This document shows, in pieces, positions 1-6,808 of a stretch of 26,684 nucleotides of DNA (positions within the stretch are counted from its first letter, which is position 1; every line of letters starts with the position of its first letter). The notes beneath the pieces were generated by a model. The model saw only the letters and a list, made by a program, of their open reading frames with translations. It did not search any database and had not been told where the DNA came from. The stretch spans positions 1-26,684 of the forward strand of contig CAJGCY010000019.1 of the NCBI GenBank assembly GCA_904501955.1, in the 5' to 3' direction. The DNA is from an uncultured Akkermansia sp. (lineage in GTDB: Bacteria; Verrucomicrobiota; Verrucomicrobiia; Verrucomicrobiales; Akkermansiaceae). The position numbers were made by a program, and so were the translations under genes.

Positions 1-645
1 ACTCACACCACCCACCTTGTATGTCTCATGGCGATTGCGCGGTATCAGCTGCACCACGGCGGGCTTGCGCGGGTCGGCGTCGAACTCCACCAACACCGTC
101 AGCGACTGCACGGTACCACGCCCTGCTACAGTAAAGCGCCGCCCGGCTTTCTGCACACGTGCGGCGGGTATCACACCCACCATCGGCACACCCAAGCCCG
201 ACTGGCTGTAGCGCTCTTGCAGCTCCTCCACCTGCACCTCACACGCCGGCACAATATCCTCATAAATATCAGTTAAGGGGACATTCCTCGCTACCCCCTC
301 TTGGCGAAACACCACGCCTGTAGGGCGGTAAGCAGGATTATTATCAGCGATGGCTTTTTTAATATCCGCTCTGTAGCGACGCATCAGACGGTAGACATTG
401 CGGTTATACGTCGCGACCACCTGCTCGCGCGCCTCTTTGCTCAGTTTCTTGCTTTTGAGCAACTGCCAATCCCGGCGAAGTTCCGCCAGCAGCTGCGCCT
501 CACTCACCGCGGCACGCTCCGAGCGCGGCACATGCGCCGACGGCAGCAAAGGCGCAGAGCAACCTGAGCCGAAAGCGATGACGCCGAGCGCCAAACTCAA
601 AGCCACACGTACGCGAGTCAATACGGAAGAGGCAGTCTTTATCAT
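1..645 (-). CDS. Unidentified lipoprotein, N-terminal part (runs off left edge)
   Basis: A minus-strand reading frame opens with ATG at 645 and stays open for 215 codons to base 1, so the C-terminus lies outside the window. The N-terminus has basic residues, a hydrophobic stretch (VALSLALGVIAFGSGC) and a Cys at about residue 29 in a plausible lipobox (GSGC), so I infer an exported lipoprotein. Residues 45-100 are charged and probably helical. Residues about 140-160 contain the string SGLGVPMVGVIP, followed by a probable beta-rich stretch (FTVAGRGTVQSLTVLVEFD). I have a weak impression of the N-terminal part of large bacterial alpha/beta-hydrolase lipoproteins, but the catalytic region would lie beyond the edge, so no function is assigned. 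A good promoter ends almost at the start codon, which supports this start. Confidence 0.75.
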   Translation of the reverse strand, partial: MIKTASSVLTRVRVALSLALGVIAFGSGCSAPLLPSAHVPRSERAAVSEAQLLAELRRDWQLLKSKKLSKEAREQVVATYNRNVYRLMRRYRADIKKAIADNNPAYRPTGVVFRQEGVARNVPLTDIYEDIVPACEVQVEELQERYSQSGLGVPMVGVIPAARVQKAGRRFTVAGRGTVQSLTVLVEFDADPRKPAVVQLIPRNRHETYKVGGVS

Positions 646-652
646 GCCTCGC

Positions 653-681
653 ATTTTATTACATTCACCTCAACCCGTCAA
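653..681 (-). promoter_or_regulatory. Predicted sigma70-type promoter of the truncated lipoprotein
   Basis: On the minus strand TTGACG (676-681) and TAAAAT (653-658) are separated by 17 bp. The expected transcription start is about 646, one base before the ATG at 645, so the transcript would be essentially leaderless. Confidence 0.6.
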
Positions 682-724
682 TTACCTTTTTCGACATGAC
701 GATGTTAAAGTTACAGTGGCTTCT

Positions 725-754
725 ATTATGCCCCTCCGCCGGTACGGATGGCAA
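725..754 (-). promoter_or_regulatory. Possible second, upstream promoter of the lipoprotein
   Basis: TTGCCA (749-754) and CATAAT (725-730) lie 18 bp apart on the minus strand. This is weaker than the promoter at 653-681. If used, it would give a leader of about 73 nt. It sits just downstream of rsmI. Confidence 0.3.
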
Positions 755-792
755 CAAATCGGAGCCGGCCCGCGCCCCTCTACAGGGGGGGC

Positions 793-1479
793 TCAGCGCG
801 GGGCATTCGTGCCGCCGATGAGCAACACCATCTCCCCCTTGGGAGGATGCGCCTCAAACTCCGCCAGCAACTCCGCAGCACTGCCGCGGTGGTAGGTCTC
901 AAACACCTTGGTCAACTCACGTGCCACACATATCGGGGCCGCTGCATCCAACTCCGCCACGGCTTTCACCGTCTTCACAATGCGGAACGGTGATTCATAA
1001 AAAATAGACGTATGAGAAGCAGCCAAAGCCGCTGCCAGCACTTGCGATTTCTTGCCGGATTTCACCGGCAGGAATCCACCGAAGAAGAACGCATCACAAG
1101 GCAAGCCGGACCCCACCAAGGCCGTCACCACGGCAGAGGGGCCGGGCAGCACGGTAAAGCCGACTCCGGCCGCCTTCAGCGCCTGAATCAGCCTATAGCC
1201 GGGGTCGGACACGCCGGGCATGCCGGCATCCGTCACCACGGCAAAGCGCTCACCGGCCTGCGCACGCGCCACCACCTCCGGGGCGCGGGCGTTTTCATTA
1301 TGCTCATGCAGGCTGAGCAAGGGCTTGCGGATGCCGTAATGGCTCAGCAGCATGCCGGTGTTGCGGGTATCCTCACAGCAAATGCAATCCACCCCGGCCA
1401 GCACCTCCAAGGCGCGGCGGGTTATATCCTCACGGTTGCCTATGGGCAGCCCCACAAAGCTGACGGGGTATTCAATCAT
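793..1479 (-). CDS. rsmI: 16S rRNA (cytidine(1402)-2'-O)-methyltransferase RsmI
   Basis: This is an SAM-dependent enzyme that 2'-O-methylates C1402 in the decoding centre of 16S rRNA. The protein has 228 residues. Family motifs are visible in order: PIGNREDIT (12-20), CEDTRN (35-40), TDAGMPGVSDPG (83-94; the usual form is DAGTPLISDPG), LPGPSA (111-116), FFFGGFLP (131-138) and YESPFRI (about 161-167). It is shorter than the roughly 290-residue E. coli protein; the small C-terminal extension is missing, which is seen in many homologues. Its ATG overlaps the TGA of the upstream lptE-like gene by 4 bp (ATGA), so it is probably translationally coupled as the last gene of a bamD-lptE-rsmI operon. 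The start is supported by this overlap and by the position of the first motif. Confidence 0.95.
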   Translation of the reverse strand: MIEYPVSFVGLPIGNREDITRRALEVLAGVDCICCEDTRNTGMLLSHYGIRKPLLSLHEHNENARAPEVVARAQAGERFAVVTDAGMPGVSDPGYRLIQALKAAGVGFTVLPGPSAVVTALVGSGLPCDAFFFGGFLPVKSGKKSQVLAAALAASHTSIFYESPFRIVKTVKAVAELDAAAPICVARELTKVFETYHRGSAAELLAEFEAHPPKGEMVLLIGGTNAPR

Positions 1480-1988
1480 GGCAGAGTCAGCTCATCCACA
1501 ATCTTCATTGCGGCTTTGCGCGTAGCGTATGCCAATGCGATTTCGCGAGAGCTCTGGATATTGCCTGCCGTGTTGTAATAAGAGCCGGAGGCAATCACGG
1601 TGCCGGTCTTAATGACCTTGCCGGTCTTGCGGTCCGTAATTTCATACTCCACGTCAACATTCAACTCAAGCTGAAGGCTCACATAAGTATCATCCGGGTT
1701 GGTAATGAGGCTGGAGGGAGACACCGACTTCACGGTACCGGAGATAGAGAAATCGCTCTGCGAGGGGTTAGCCATGCGGAAGGTGCCGTCATTCTGCATC
1801 ACGTCACCCATGGCGGTGGTCATCTGCATGGCAACATGCGGATACCCCGTGGCATTACGGAACATGCGGACATCATAGGTCTTCATGTTCTTCATTTTGC
1901 CATTGACCAAGCCCCCGAGCCTATACCCGCAAGAGGAACCCAGCAAGGGCAAACTACAACAACACAATATGGCAAACAGGCGTTTCAT
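1476..1988 (-). CDS. lptE: LptE-like outer-membrane LPS-assembly lipoprotein
   Basis: The protein has 170 residues, with a signal peptide followed by Cys20 in SSCGYRLGG. A mature start of CGYxL is characteristic of the LptE/RlpB family, whose member forms the plug of the LptD translocon that inserts lipopolysaccharide into the outer membrane. The rest fits the family's small alpha/beta fold: an early strand with a basic and polar stretch (TYDVRMFRNATGYPHVA), a middle segment giving SGTVKSVSPSSL, and a final helix rich in Ala and Arg (REIALAYATRKAAMKIVDEL). The lipobox is not ideal, with Gly at -3. It overlaps both the upstream bamD-like gene and downstream rsmI by 4 bp. Context with a BamD-like protein supports a role in outer-membrane assembly. 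Sequence similarity in this family is low, so the call rests on motif, size and context. Confidence 0.8.
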   Translation of the reverse strand: MKRLFAILCCCSLPLLGSSCGYRLGGLVNGKMKNMKTYDVRMFRNATGYPHVAMQMTTAMGDVMQNDGTFRMANPSQSDFSISGTVKSVSPSSLITNPDDTYVSLQLELNVDVEYEITDRKTGKVIKTGTVIASGSYYNTAGNIQSSREIALAYATRKAAMKIVDELTLP

Positions 1989-2950
1989 CGGGAGGAAGAG
2001 GTAGCAGCCTGAGCAGCGCGGGCTCGGGCAAGCAGCTTCTCAGCTTCTTTCGCCGCTGTCGGGTTAATGGACTTCTGGCGGATGACGTTCTCAAAGCAGA
2101 ATACAGCGGACGTATACTCATGGGAGCGCTCCAAGTAGAAACGCCCGGCCTCCAACTCTTGCTGCACCAGCAAACGGCGCACGTTAGAGGCCTCAGCCAA
2201 AGCCTTGCCGGCATCCGCATGGCGCGGGAAACGCAGGGAGAACTCCTCATAGGCTTCCTGAGCGCGCTGCAGGTTGGCCATATTCTGGTCACCACGCGTG
2301 CGGCTGGACGCCCACAGCTGAGCCACCATCAACTGAGCCTCAGGAGCATAGCGGCTGGTCGGGTAATTTTCCACCAGTTTGGTGTATACGGCGATGGCCT
2401 TCTCGTACTCTTCCTCTCGCACCAAGTATTTACCCAAAATGGAGGCAGCAGTAGCAGCCAAATCATTATACGGAGCATTGCGAATGACGGAGCCAAGCCA
2501 CTTTTGCACCGTTTCGGAGTCCAAGCTGCTGGCCCACAGGCCCATCACGCCCACCTTCAGCCTACCCTCAGCGGCAGCCATGGCCAAAGAGAGCTGGCGC
2601 TCAATAGCCTTGCGGTACAAGGGGCTGCTGGGGTACATGGTTACCACCTTATCATACTCCTCGAAAGCATCACGCGGCATGTTGCGCTTCTCGTACACCT
2701 CAGCCAGCAAGAAGCGAGCCTCAGCAGCGCAAGGTGCCATTCTATAGTTGCTGAGCAAGCTCTCCAGCGTAGACGCAGCCTTGGAGTACTTACCCTGAGC
2801 CATTTGACTCTTTGCCTGCTGCAACAATGCATCCGCCTGCGGCACTGTAGCGGTTAAGGTACCCGCAGGCAGCAAATCATGGTTCGTTTGTTGGCACATG
2901 GTCAGGGCAAACACCCCTACGGAGCTCATCAACAGCAGAGTTTTCTTCAT
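1985..2950 (-). CDS. bamD: BamD-like TPR outer-membrane lipoprotein
   Basis: The protein has 321 residues. A signal peptide is followed by Cys19 (ALTMCQQ), a permissive lipobox with Met at -1. The body is a series of tetratricopeptide-like helical pairs, for example AKSQMAQGKYSKAASTLESL (about 46-65), EARFLLAEVYEKRNMPRDAFEEY (about 77-99) and YEKAIAVYTKLVENYPTSRYAPEAQ (about 182-206). The spacing and the Y-P-x-S-x-Y/A ends of repeats resemble BamD (YfiO) and CpoB/YbgF. BamD is the essential lipoprotein partner of BamA in beta-barrel insertion. At 321 residues it is longer than E. coli BamD (about 245), so a more general outer-membrane TPR lipoprotein remains possible. It is the first gene of the operon and has its own promoter. 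Its stop overlaps the lptE-like start by 4 bp. Confidence 0.75.
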   Translation of the reverse strand: MKKTLLLMSSVGVFALTMCQQTNHDLLPAGTLTATVPQADALLQQAKSQMAQGKYSKAASTLESLLSNYRMAPCAAEARFLLAEVYEKRNMPRDAFEEYDKVVTMYPSSPLYRKAIERQLSLAMAAAEGRLKVGVMGLWASSLDSETVQKWLGSVIRNAPYNDLAATAASILGKYLVREEEYEKAIAVYTKLVENYPTSRYAPEAQLMVAQLWASSRTRGDQNMANLQRAQEAYEEFSLRFPRHADAGKALAEASNVRRLLVQQELEAGRFYLERSHEYTSAVFCFENVIRQKSINPTAAKEAEKLLARARAAQAATSSSR

Positions 2951-2959
2951 AACACGGCT

Positions 2960-2989
2960 ATATTACCACGCTACCCCCTCTCTGCGCAA
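2960..2989 (-). promoter_or_regulatory. Predicted promoter of the bamD-lptE-rsmI operon
   Basis: TTGCGC (2984-2989) and TAATAT (2960-2965) are 18 bp apart on the minus strand. An extended -10 (TGG before TAATAT) is also present. The predicted start at about 2953 leaves a leader of only about 3 nt before the ATG at 2950. Confidence 0.55.
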
Positions 2990-3035
2990 GTGTATTTTTT
3001 GATTTACCCCATCTTTTCCGCTCCCGGTATATGCA

Positions 3036-3064
3036 CAAAAGCGCACCCCGTGAGGAGTGCGCTT
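3036..3064 (-). terminator. Rho-independent terminator of tpiA
   Basis: An 11-bp stem (3039-3049 with 3054-3064; one G-T pair) closes a 4-nt loop. On the minus strand it is followed by a short T run (complement of 3037-3040). It lies 23 bp beyond the tpiA stop codon. Confidence 0.8.
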
Positions 3065-3087
3065 CTGCAAAATACTTTTCGTATGGA

Positions 3088-3849
3088 TTATACGGAAGCC
3101 TTGATGATGGCAGCGAAGGAAGCGGCCTTCAGGGCAGCGCCACCTACGAGAGCACCGTCGATGTCCGGCTGGCTCATGAGCTCAGCAGCATTCTCCGGCT
3201 TCACGGAACCACCGTACTGCAGGCGTACCTTGTCAGCAGCCTCAGCACCGAAGGTCTCAGCAATCACGCCACGGATGAAGGCGTGTGCGCTCTGAGCGTC
3301 AGCGGCGGAAGCCGTCACACCCGTACCGATAGCCCACACGGGCTCGTAAGCGATTACCAGACCGGCAACCTCCTCAGCGGTCAGGCCCTCAAGCCCCTCT
3401 ACCACCTGAGACTTGAGCACGGACTCAAGCTGGCCACCCTGGCGCTGCTCCAGCGTCTCACCGATGCAGTAAATCGGGCAGATACCGGCGGCAAGAGCCT
3501 TCTTAATCTTCTTGTTGATGTAAGCGTTCGTCTCACCGTGGTACTGGCGGCGCTCGCTGTGACCAAGCACAACGTAGGTGCAGCCGAGCTCGTTGAGCAT
3601 AGCGGTGGAAATCTCACCGGTGAAGGCACCGTTGTCGCGGTCGCTCACGTCCTGAGCGCCTACGCCGATGCACTTGCAACCATTAAGAACCTCCATCACG
3701 GCGGGAATCGTCACAAAGGGAGGAACGATTACTTTATCCACAGCGATGTCGCAGGTATTCTCTTCCTTGAACGCGGCGAGGAAAGCCTTGGCTTCAGCCG
3801 GGCCGATGTTCATCTTCCAGTTAGCAGCAATGATGGGTTTGCGAGACAT
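3088..3849 (-). CDS. tpiA: Triosephosphate isomerase
   Basis: A cytoplasmic glycolytic enzyme that interconverts dihydroxyacetone phosphate and glyceraldehyde 3-phosphate. With the start at 3849 the protein has 253 residues, the usual length. All hallmarks are visible: AANWKMN with substrate-binding Asn10 and Lys12, VLGHSERR with catalytic His97, AYEPVWAIGTG with catalytic Glu169 and the mobile loop, and QYGGSVKPENA plus ALVGGAAL for phosphate binding. The frame stays open upstream to an ATG at 3882. The family alignment starts at MSRKPIIAANWK, and the predicted promoter and transcription start (about 3876) exclude the upstream ATG. It appears monocistronic, with its own promoter and terminator. 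Confidence 0.97.
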   Translation of the reverse strand: MSRKPIIAANWKMNIGPAEAKAFLAAFKEENTCDIAVDKVIVPPFVTIPAVMEVLNGCKCIGVGAQDVSDRDNGAFTGEISTAMLNELGCTYVVLGHSERRQYHGETNAYINKKIKKALAAGICPIYCIGETLEQRQGGQLESVLKSQVVEGLEGLTAEEVAGLVIAYEPVWAIGTGVTASAADAQSAHAFIRGVIAETFGAEAADKVRLQYGGSVKPENAAELMSQPDIDGALVGGAALKAASFAAIIKASV

Positions 3850-3882
3850 AATAGTTAAAAGTTTGTCTGTTCTGACGCGCAT

Positions 3883-3911
3883 AGCCTAACTTGTTACGGC
3901 TCGCAAGTCAA
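3883..3911 (-). promoter_or_regulatory. Predicted tpiA promoter
   Basis: TTGACT (3906-3911) and TAGGCT (3883-3888) are separated by 17 bp on the minus strand. The expected leader is about 27 nt. The -10 is imperfect (three of six consensus bases). Confidence 0.5.
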
Positions 3912-3999
3912 GCAAATTCACCGCAGAGCACTCATTTTTCTCCCACACGGGGCGAAAAATAAACGCTCCCCTGCCCCGTCAATGCCCCGGGGTAGCGAC

Positions 4000-4746
4000 T
4001 CACACCTTACGCGTCAGGCAGTACCACAAAAAGCGTGTGTTGTGCACCAAGTAGCGCTTGAACAAGCGGCGCGGTTCCTTGCACAGGCGGTACAGCCACT
4101 CCAAACCGTGCGAGCGCACCCATTTGGGCGCTTGTTTGACGAGGCCGGCATGGAAGTTGAACGCAGCCCCCACACCGAAGTACACGGCGGGCGGCAGTTG
4201 CTCCAAATGAGTGTAAAGCCAGCGCTCTTGCTTGGGGCAGCCCAGCCCCACCCACACGCAGTTGGCGCCACTCTCCCGTATACGGCGGAAAATCTCCTCA
4301 TGAGTCTCCTCCGGCCACTCGCCCATGGGCGGGCAGTAGTGCCCGGCTACCTCCACGCCCTCAAATCGGGCGCCGAGCTTCTCGCGCAGCAGGCTCACCG
4401 CCTCCTCCGTGCCACCGAGCAAAAAATGGCGCAGCCCCTCCTTGCGGCCACGGTCCCACATCCACTCCATCATATCCGGCCCGTATAAGCGGTTCGCCTT
4501 CGCCTTTTTGCGGCGCATCAGCCACACGATGGGCATGCCATCCGGGCAAATGTAGTGGAACTTGCCCAGCCCTGCCCCGTACTCCTCCTCATGCAAGATG
4601 CGCGTGAGCACATGCACATCTGCATGCGCCACCAGCCGGGGCTCCTGCGTGCTCACGGCCAATGCGGAAAAATGCGCACTCGCGGCATCCAGGTCAGATG
4701 CCACAAACGGTACGCCGAATATCTCTTGAACTGCCGGAGCTTCCAT
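4000..4746 (-). CDS. WecG/TagA/CpsF-family glycosyltransferase (GT26)
   Basis: The family transfers an N-acetylhexosamine or related sugar from a nucleotide donor to a lipid-linked saccharide at the inner face of the membrane. The family includes N-acetylmannosaminyltransferases for enterobacterial common antigen (WecG) and wall teichoic acid (TagA). The 248-residue protein shows the full family pattern: CPDGMPIVW (Asp69 in the PDG motif matches the catalytic Asp position known in TagA), RLYGPDMM, a LLGG turn, VGLGCPKQERW, GVGAAFNFHAG, and the C-terminal basic appendage APKWVRSHGLEWLYRL followed by EPRRLFKRYL, which helps membrane association. In a diderm it probably builds exopolysaccharide, O-antigen or another surface glycan; the exact sugar cannot be read from sequence. 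It sits alone between tpiA and rpsA with its own strong promoter, without other glycan genes nearby. Confidence 0.92.
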   Translation of the reverse strand: MEAPAVQEIFGVPFVASDLDAASAHFSALAVSTQEPRLVAHADVHVLTRILHEEEYGAGLGKFHYICPDGMPIVWLMRRKKAKANRLYGPDMMEWMWDRGRKEGLRHFLLGGTEEAVSLLREKLGARFEGVEVAGHYCPPMGEWPEETHEEIFRRIRESGANCVWVGLGCPKQERWLYTHLEQLPPAVYFGVGAAFNFHAGLVKQAPKWVRSHGLEWLYRLCKEPRRLFKRYLVHNTRFLWYCLTRKV

Positions 4747-4756
4747 GTGTCGCGCT

Positions 4757-4785
4757 ACTTTACTTGATTAGCCCGCTTGTGTCAA
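4757..4785 (-). promoter_or_regulatory. Predicted promoter of the GT26 glycosyltransferase
   Basis: A consensus TTGACA (4780-4785) lies 17 bp from TAAAGT (4757-4762) on the minus strand. The predicted start at about 4750 leaves a leader of about 4 nt. It lies directly downstream of the rpsA terminator. Confidence 0.65.
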
Positions 4786-4790
4786 GCCAT

Positions 4791-4830
4791 AAAAAAATCC
4801 GCGCTGCAGGCGGAAAGCTTGCAGCGCGGA
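4791..4830 (-). terminator. Rho-independent terminator of rpsA
   Basis: An 11-bp perfect G+C-rich stem (4798-4808 with 4820-4830) is followed on the minus strand by seven T residues (complement of 4791-4797). It lies 28 bp beyond the rpsA stop codon. Confidence 0.9.
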
Positions 4831-4857
4831 AAAGAGTTTCGCAATCCTTGCGGTGGA

Positions 4858-6543
4858 TTACTTCTGGTCGGAGGGGCTCCACTCCTCGGCAGCGGCAGCT
4901 GCCAAGTTGAAGGCCTGCTCCAAGCCCACCATGTCGCCGGCACGTACGGTCTCGAAGGCGGCCGTCTCGCGACGCAGCTGCTCCGGATCGTAGTTCACAG
5001 CCTTGATGGAAAGACCGATGCGGCGCTCCACCTTGTCCACCTTGATGACGCGAGCCTTGATCTCGTCGCCCACCTTGATGACGTCCTTGACGCGCTCCAC
5101 GTGCTCCTCGGAAAGCTGGGAGATGTGGATGAGACCGTCGATGTCGCCGTCCAGGTTCACGAAGGCACCGAAGGAAGCGATCTTGGCCACCTGACCGGAA
5201 ACGAGGTCGCCAACCTTGAAGCGGCTGTCGATGCTCTCCCACGGGTCGCTCTCAAGCTGCTTGATGCCGAGAGATACGCGCTGGTTCTCCTTGTCGATGT
5301 TGAGCACGCGAGCCTCCACAACGTCGCCCTTCTTGAGCACCTCGGACGGGTGGTTGATCTTGCGGGTCCAGCTCATGTCGGACACGTGGATCATGCCGTC
5401 GATACCCTCCTCCAGAGCCACGAAGGCGCCGTAGGGAGTGAGGTTACGCACAGCACCGGAGATAACGGTGCCAACCGGGAAACGAGCCTCGATAGCCTCC
5501 CACGGATTCTCGTCGAGCTGACGAACGCCGAGGGAAATCTTCTGCTCCTCCACGGAGATGTTGAGAACAACGGCCTCCAGCTCCTGATCCAGGGAGAGAA
5601 CGTCGCTCGGACGAGTGATGCGCTTGGTCCAGGAAAGCTCGGACACGTGCACAAGACCCTCCACGCCCTTCTCGAGCTCCACGAATGCACCGTAAGCCAG
5701 AAGCTTGGTCACGCGGCCCTTGACGCGGGAGTTGATCGGGTACTTCTGCTCGATGTCTGCCCAGGGGTTGTCGGACAGCTGCTTGAGACCCAGAGATACG
5801 CGCTCCTTGTCGCGATCCACCTCGAGGATGAGAACGTCGATATCCTGACCGATGTGCAGAATCTCGGAGGGGTGATTCACGCGGCCCCAGCTCATGTCGG
5901 TGATGTGCAGCAGGCCGTCCATGCCGGAGAGGTCCACGAATGCACCGAAGTCCGTGATGTTCTTCACGGTACCGGTTACGCGGTCGCCCACCTTCACGGT
6001 CTCGAGGAAGCGCTGACGCTGCTCGCTGCGCTCAGCCTCGATCACCTCGCGACGGGAAAGAACGATGTTCTTGCGCTCGTCGTTCACCTTCACAATCTTG
6101 AACTCGTAAACCTTACCAACGAACTCGTTGAGATCCTTCGGGGGGATGATGTCCACCTGAGAACCCGGCAAGAATGCCTCAACGCCAACGTTGACCATAA
6201 GGCCACCCTTCACCACGCTCTTCACTTTACCCTTAACAAGACCACCGTCCTTGTATACGGCAACAATCTTGTCCCAGTTCTGCTTGTGCGCAGCCTTCTC
6301 TTTGGAAAGGACGACGAGACCCTCGTCGTTCTCAAGGCTCTCAAGAAGAACCTCGATCTGGTCGCCTACCTCAATCTCTTCATCCTCAAACTCGGAGATG
6401 GAAATGACACCTTCAGACTTGTAGCCAATGTCCACGAGGACGACCTGCGGGCGAATCTCGAGAATCGTACCGTTCACGATGTCGCCTTTACGAATGGAAG
6501 GAAGCTTGGAATCAATCAAAGCCTCCAGTTCAGATATATTCAT
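4858..6543 (-). CDS. rpsA: 30S ribosomal protein S1, six S1 repeats
   Basis: S1 binds mRNA and helps load it on the 30S subunit, chiefly messages with structured or weak leaders. The product has 561 residues, like E. coli S1 (557). Six S1 (OB-fold) repeats follow one another. The first two, from about residue 17 and about 103, are divergent, as expected for ribosome docking. Repeats 3-6 are typical, with the strings GAFVDLSGMDGLLHITDMSW, GAFVELEKGVEGLVHVSELSW, GAFVALEEGIDGMIHVSDMSW and GAFVNLDGDIDGLIHISQLS. The Met at 6543 (MNISELEAL) is chosen: an upstream in-frame ATG at 6642 would add a basic non-homologous peptide and lies about where transcription should begin. It is monocistronic with its own promoter and terminator. 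The leader of about 93 nt could hold an autoregulatory site, as known for E. coli S1. Confidence 0.96.
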   Translation of the reverse strand: MNISELEALIDSKLPSIRKGDIVNGTILEIRPQVVLVDIGYKSEGVISISEFEDEEIEVGDQIEVLLESLENDEGLVVLSKEKAAHKQNWDKIVAVYKDGGLVKGKVKSVVKGGLMVNVGVEAFLPGSQVDIIPPKDLNEFVGKVYEFKIVKVNDERKNIVLSRREVIEAERSEQRQRFLETVKVGDRVTGTVKNITDFGAFVDLSGMDGLLHITDMSWGRVNHPSEILHIGQDIDVLILEVDRDKERVSLGLKQLSDNPWADIEQKYPINSRVKGRVTKLLAYGAFVELEKGVEGLVHVSELSWTKRITRPSDVLSLDQELEAVVLNISVEEQKISLGVRQLDENPWEAIEARFPVGTVISGAVRNLTPYGAFVALEEGIDGMIHVSDMSWTRKINHPSEVLKKGDVVEARVLNIDKENQRVSLGIKQLESDPWESIDSRFKVGDLVSGQVAKIASFGAFVNLDGDIDGLIHISQLSEEHVERVKDVIKVGDEIKARVIKVDKVERRIGLSIKAVNYDPEQLRRETAAFETVRAGDMVGLEQAFNLAAAAAEEWSPSDQK

Positions 6544-6642
6544 TGTTAATAGTTTGGTTAATGTTGCCGCGTCTTCTCTGAGGCCCCTACGCCGGTGATT
6601 TTCGGGGCGCCTGTACACCACCGGGCGAATTCGCGGTCGCAC

Positions 6643-6671
6643 ATTCTACCTACTTCTCTGCCCCTTGGCAA
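6643..6671 (-). promoter_or_regulatory. Predicted rpsA promoter
   Basis: TTGCCA (6666-6671) and TAGAAT (6643-6648) are separated by exactly 17 bp on the minus strand. The predicted start at about 6636 gives a leader of about 93 nt and rules out the upstream in-frame ATG at 6642 as the S1 start. Confidence 0.65.
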
Positions 6672-6761
6672 GCCTTTTTTCTTGTATTTCAAGAAATTTA
6701 CGCACAATGACGAAAACACCACCTTCGCCCCCCACCGGACCTGTGCTGAAAGTGCGTGCGC

Positions 6762-6779
6762 GGCAAAAAAGTTTTTGCC
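6762..6779 (-). terminator. Possible weak terminator after the 425-aa exported protein gene
   Basis: A perfect 8-bp inverted repeat with arms GGCAAAAA and TTTTTGCC and a 2-nt centre lies 30 bp after the stop of the gene at 6809-8086. The T run is inside the stem, so it is not a classical terminator. The tiny loop would have to open to form a hairpin. Confidence 0.3.
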
Positions 6780-6808
6780 ATTTCCTCGCAAGCCGTTTAC
6801 ACTTCAAC

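Noticed and set aside
785..792. G-rich run and short stem right after rsmI as terminator or phase-variable tract
   Set aside because: The stem is only about 5 bp with no T run, and the tract lies after the stop codon where length change would not alter a protein.
3031..3858. A 275-codon plus-strand frame across tpiA
   Set aside because: It is antisense to an unmistakable triosephosphate isomerase and covers its terminator.
3949..3999. A GC-rich hairpin after the GT26 gene as terminator
   Set aside because: Possible pairings are bulged with a long AT loop and no T run after the stem, so they are too weak to annotate.
4777..6549. A 590-codon open frame on the plus strand across rpsA
   Set aside because: It is the antisense mirror of six similar S1 repeats, which also explains its apparent repeats. 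There is no ribosome binding site or recognisable domain.
6558..6791. A 77-codon minus-strand frame upstream of rpsA
   Set aside because: It spans the rpsA promoter and leader and has no coding character.
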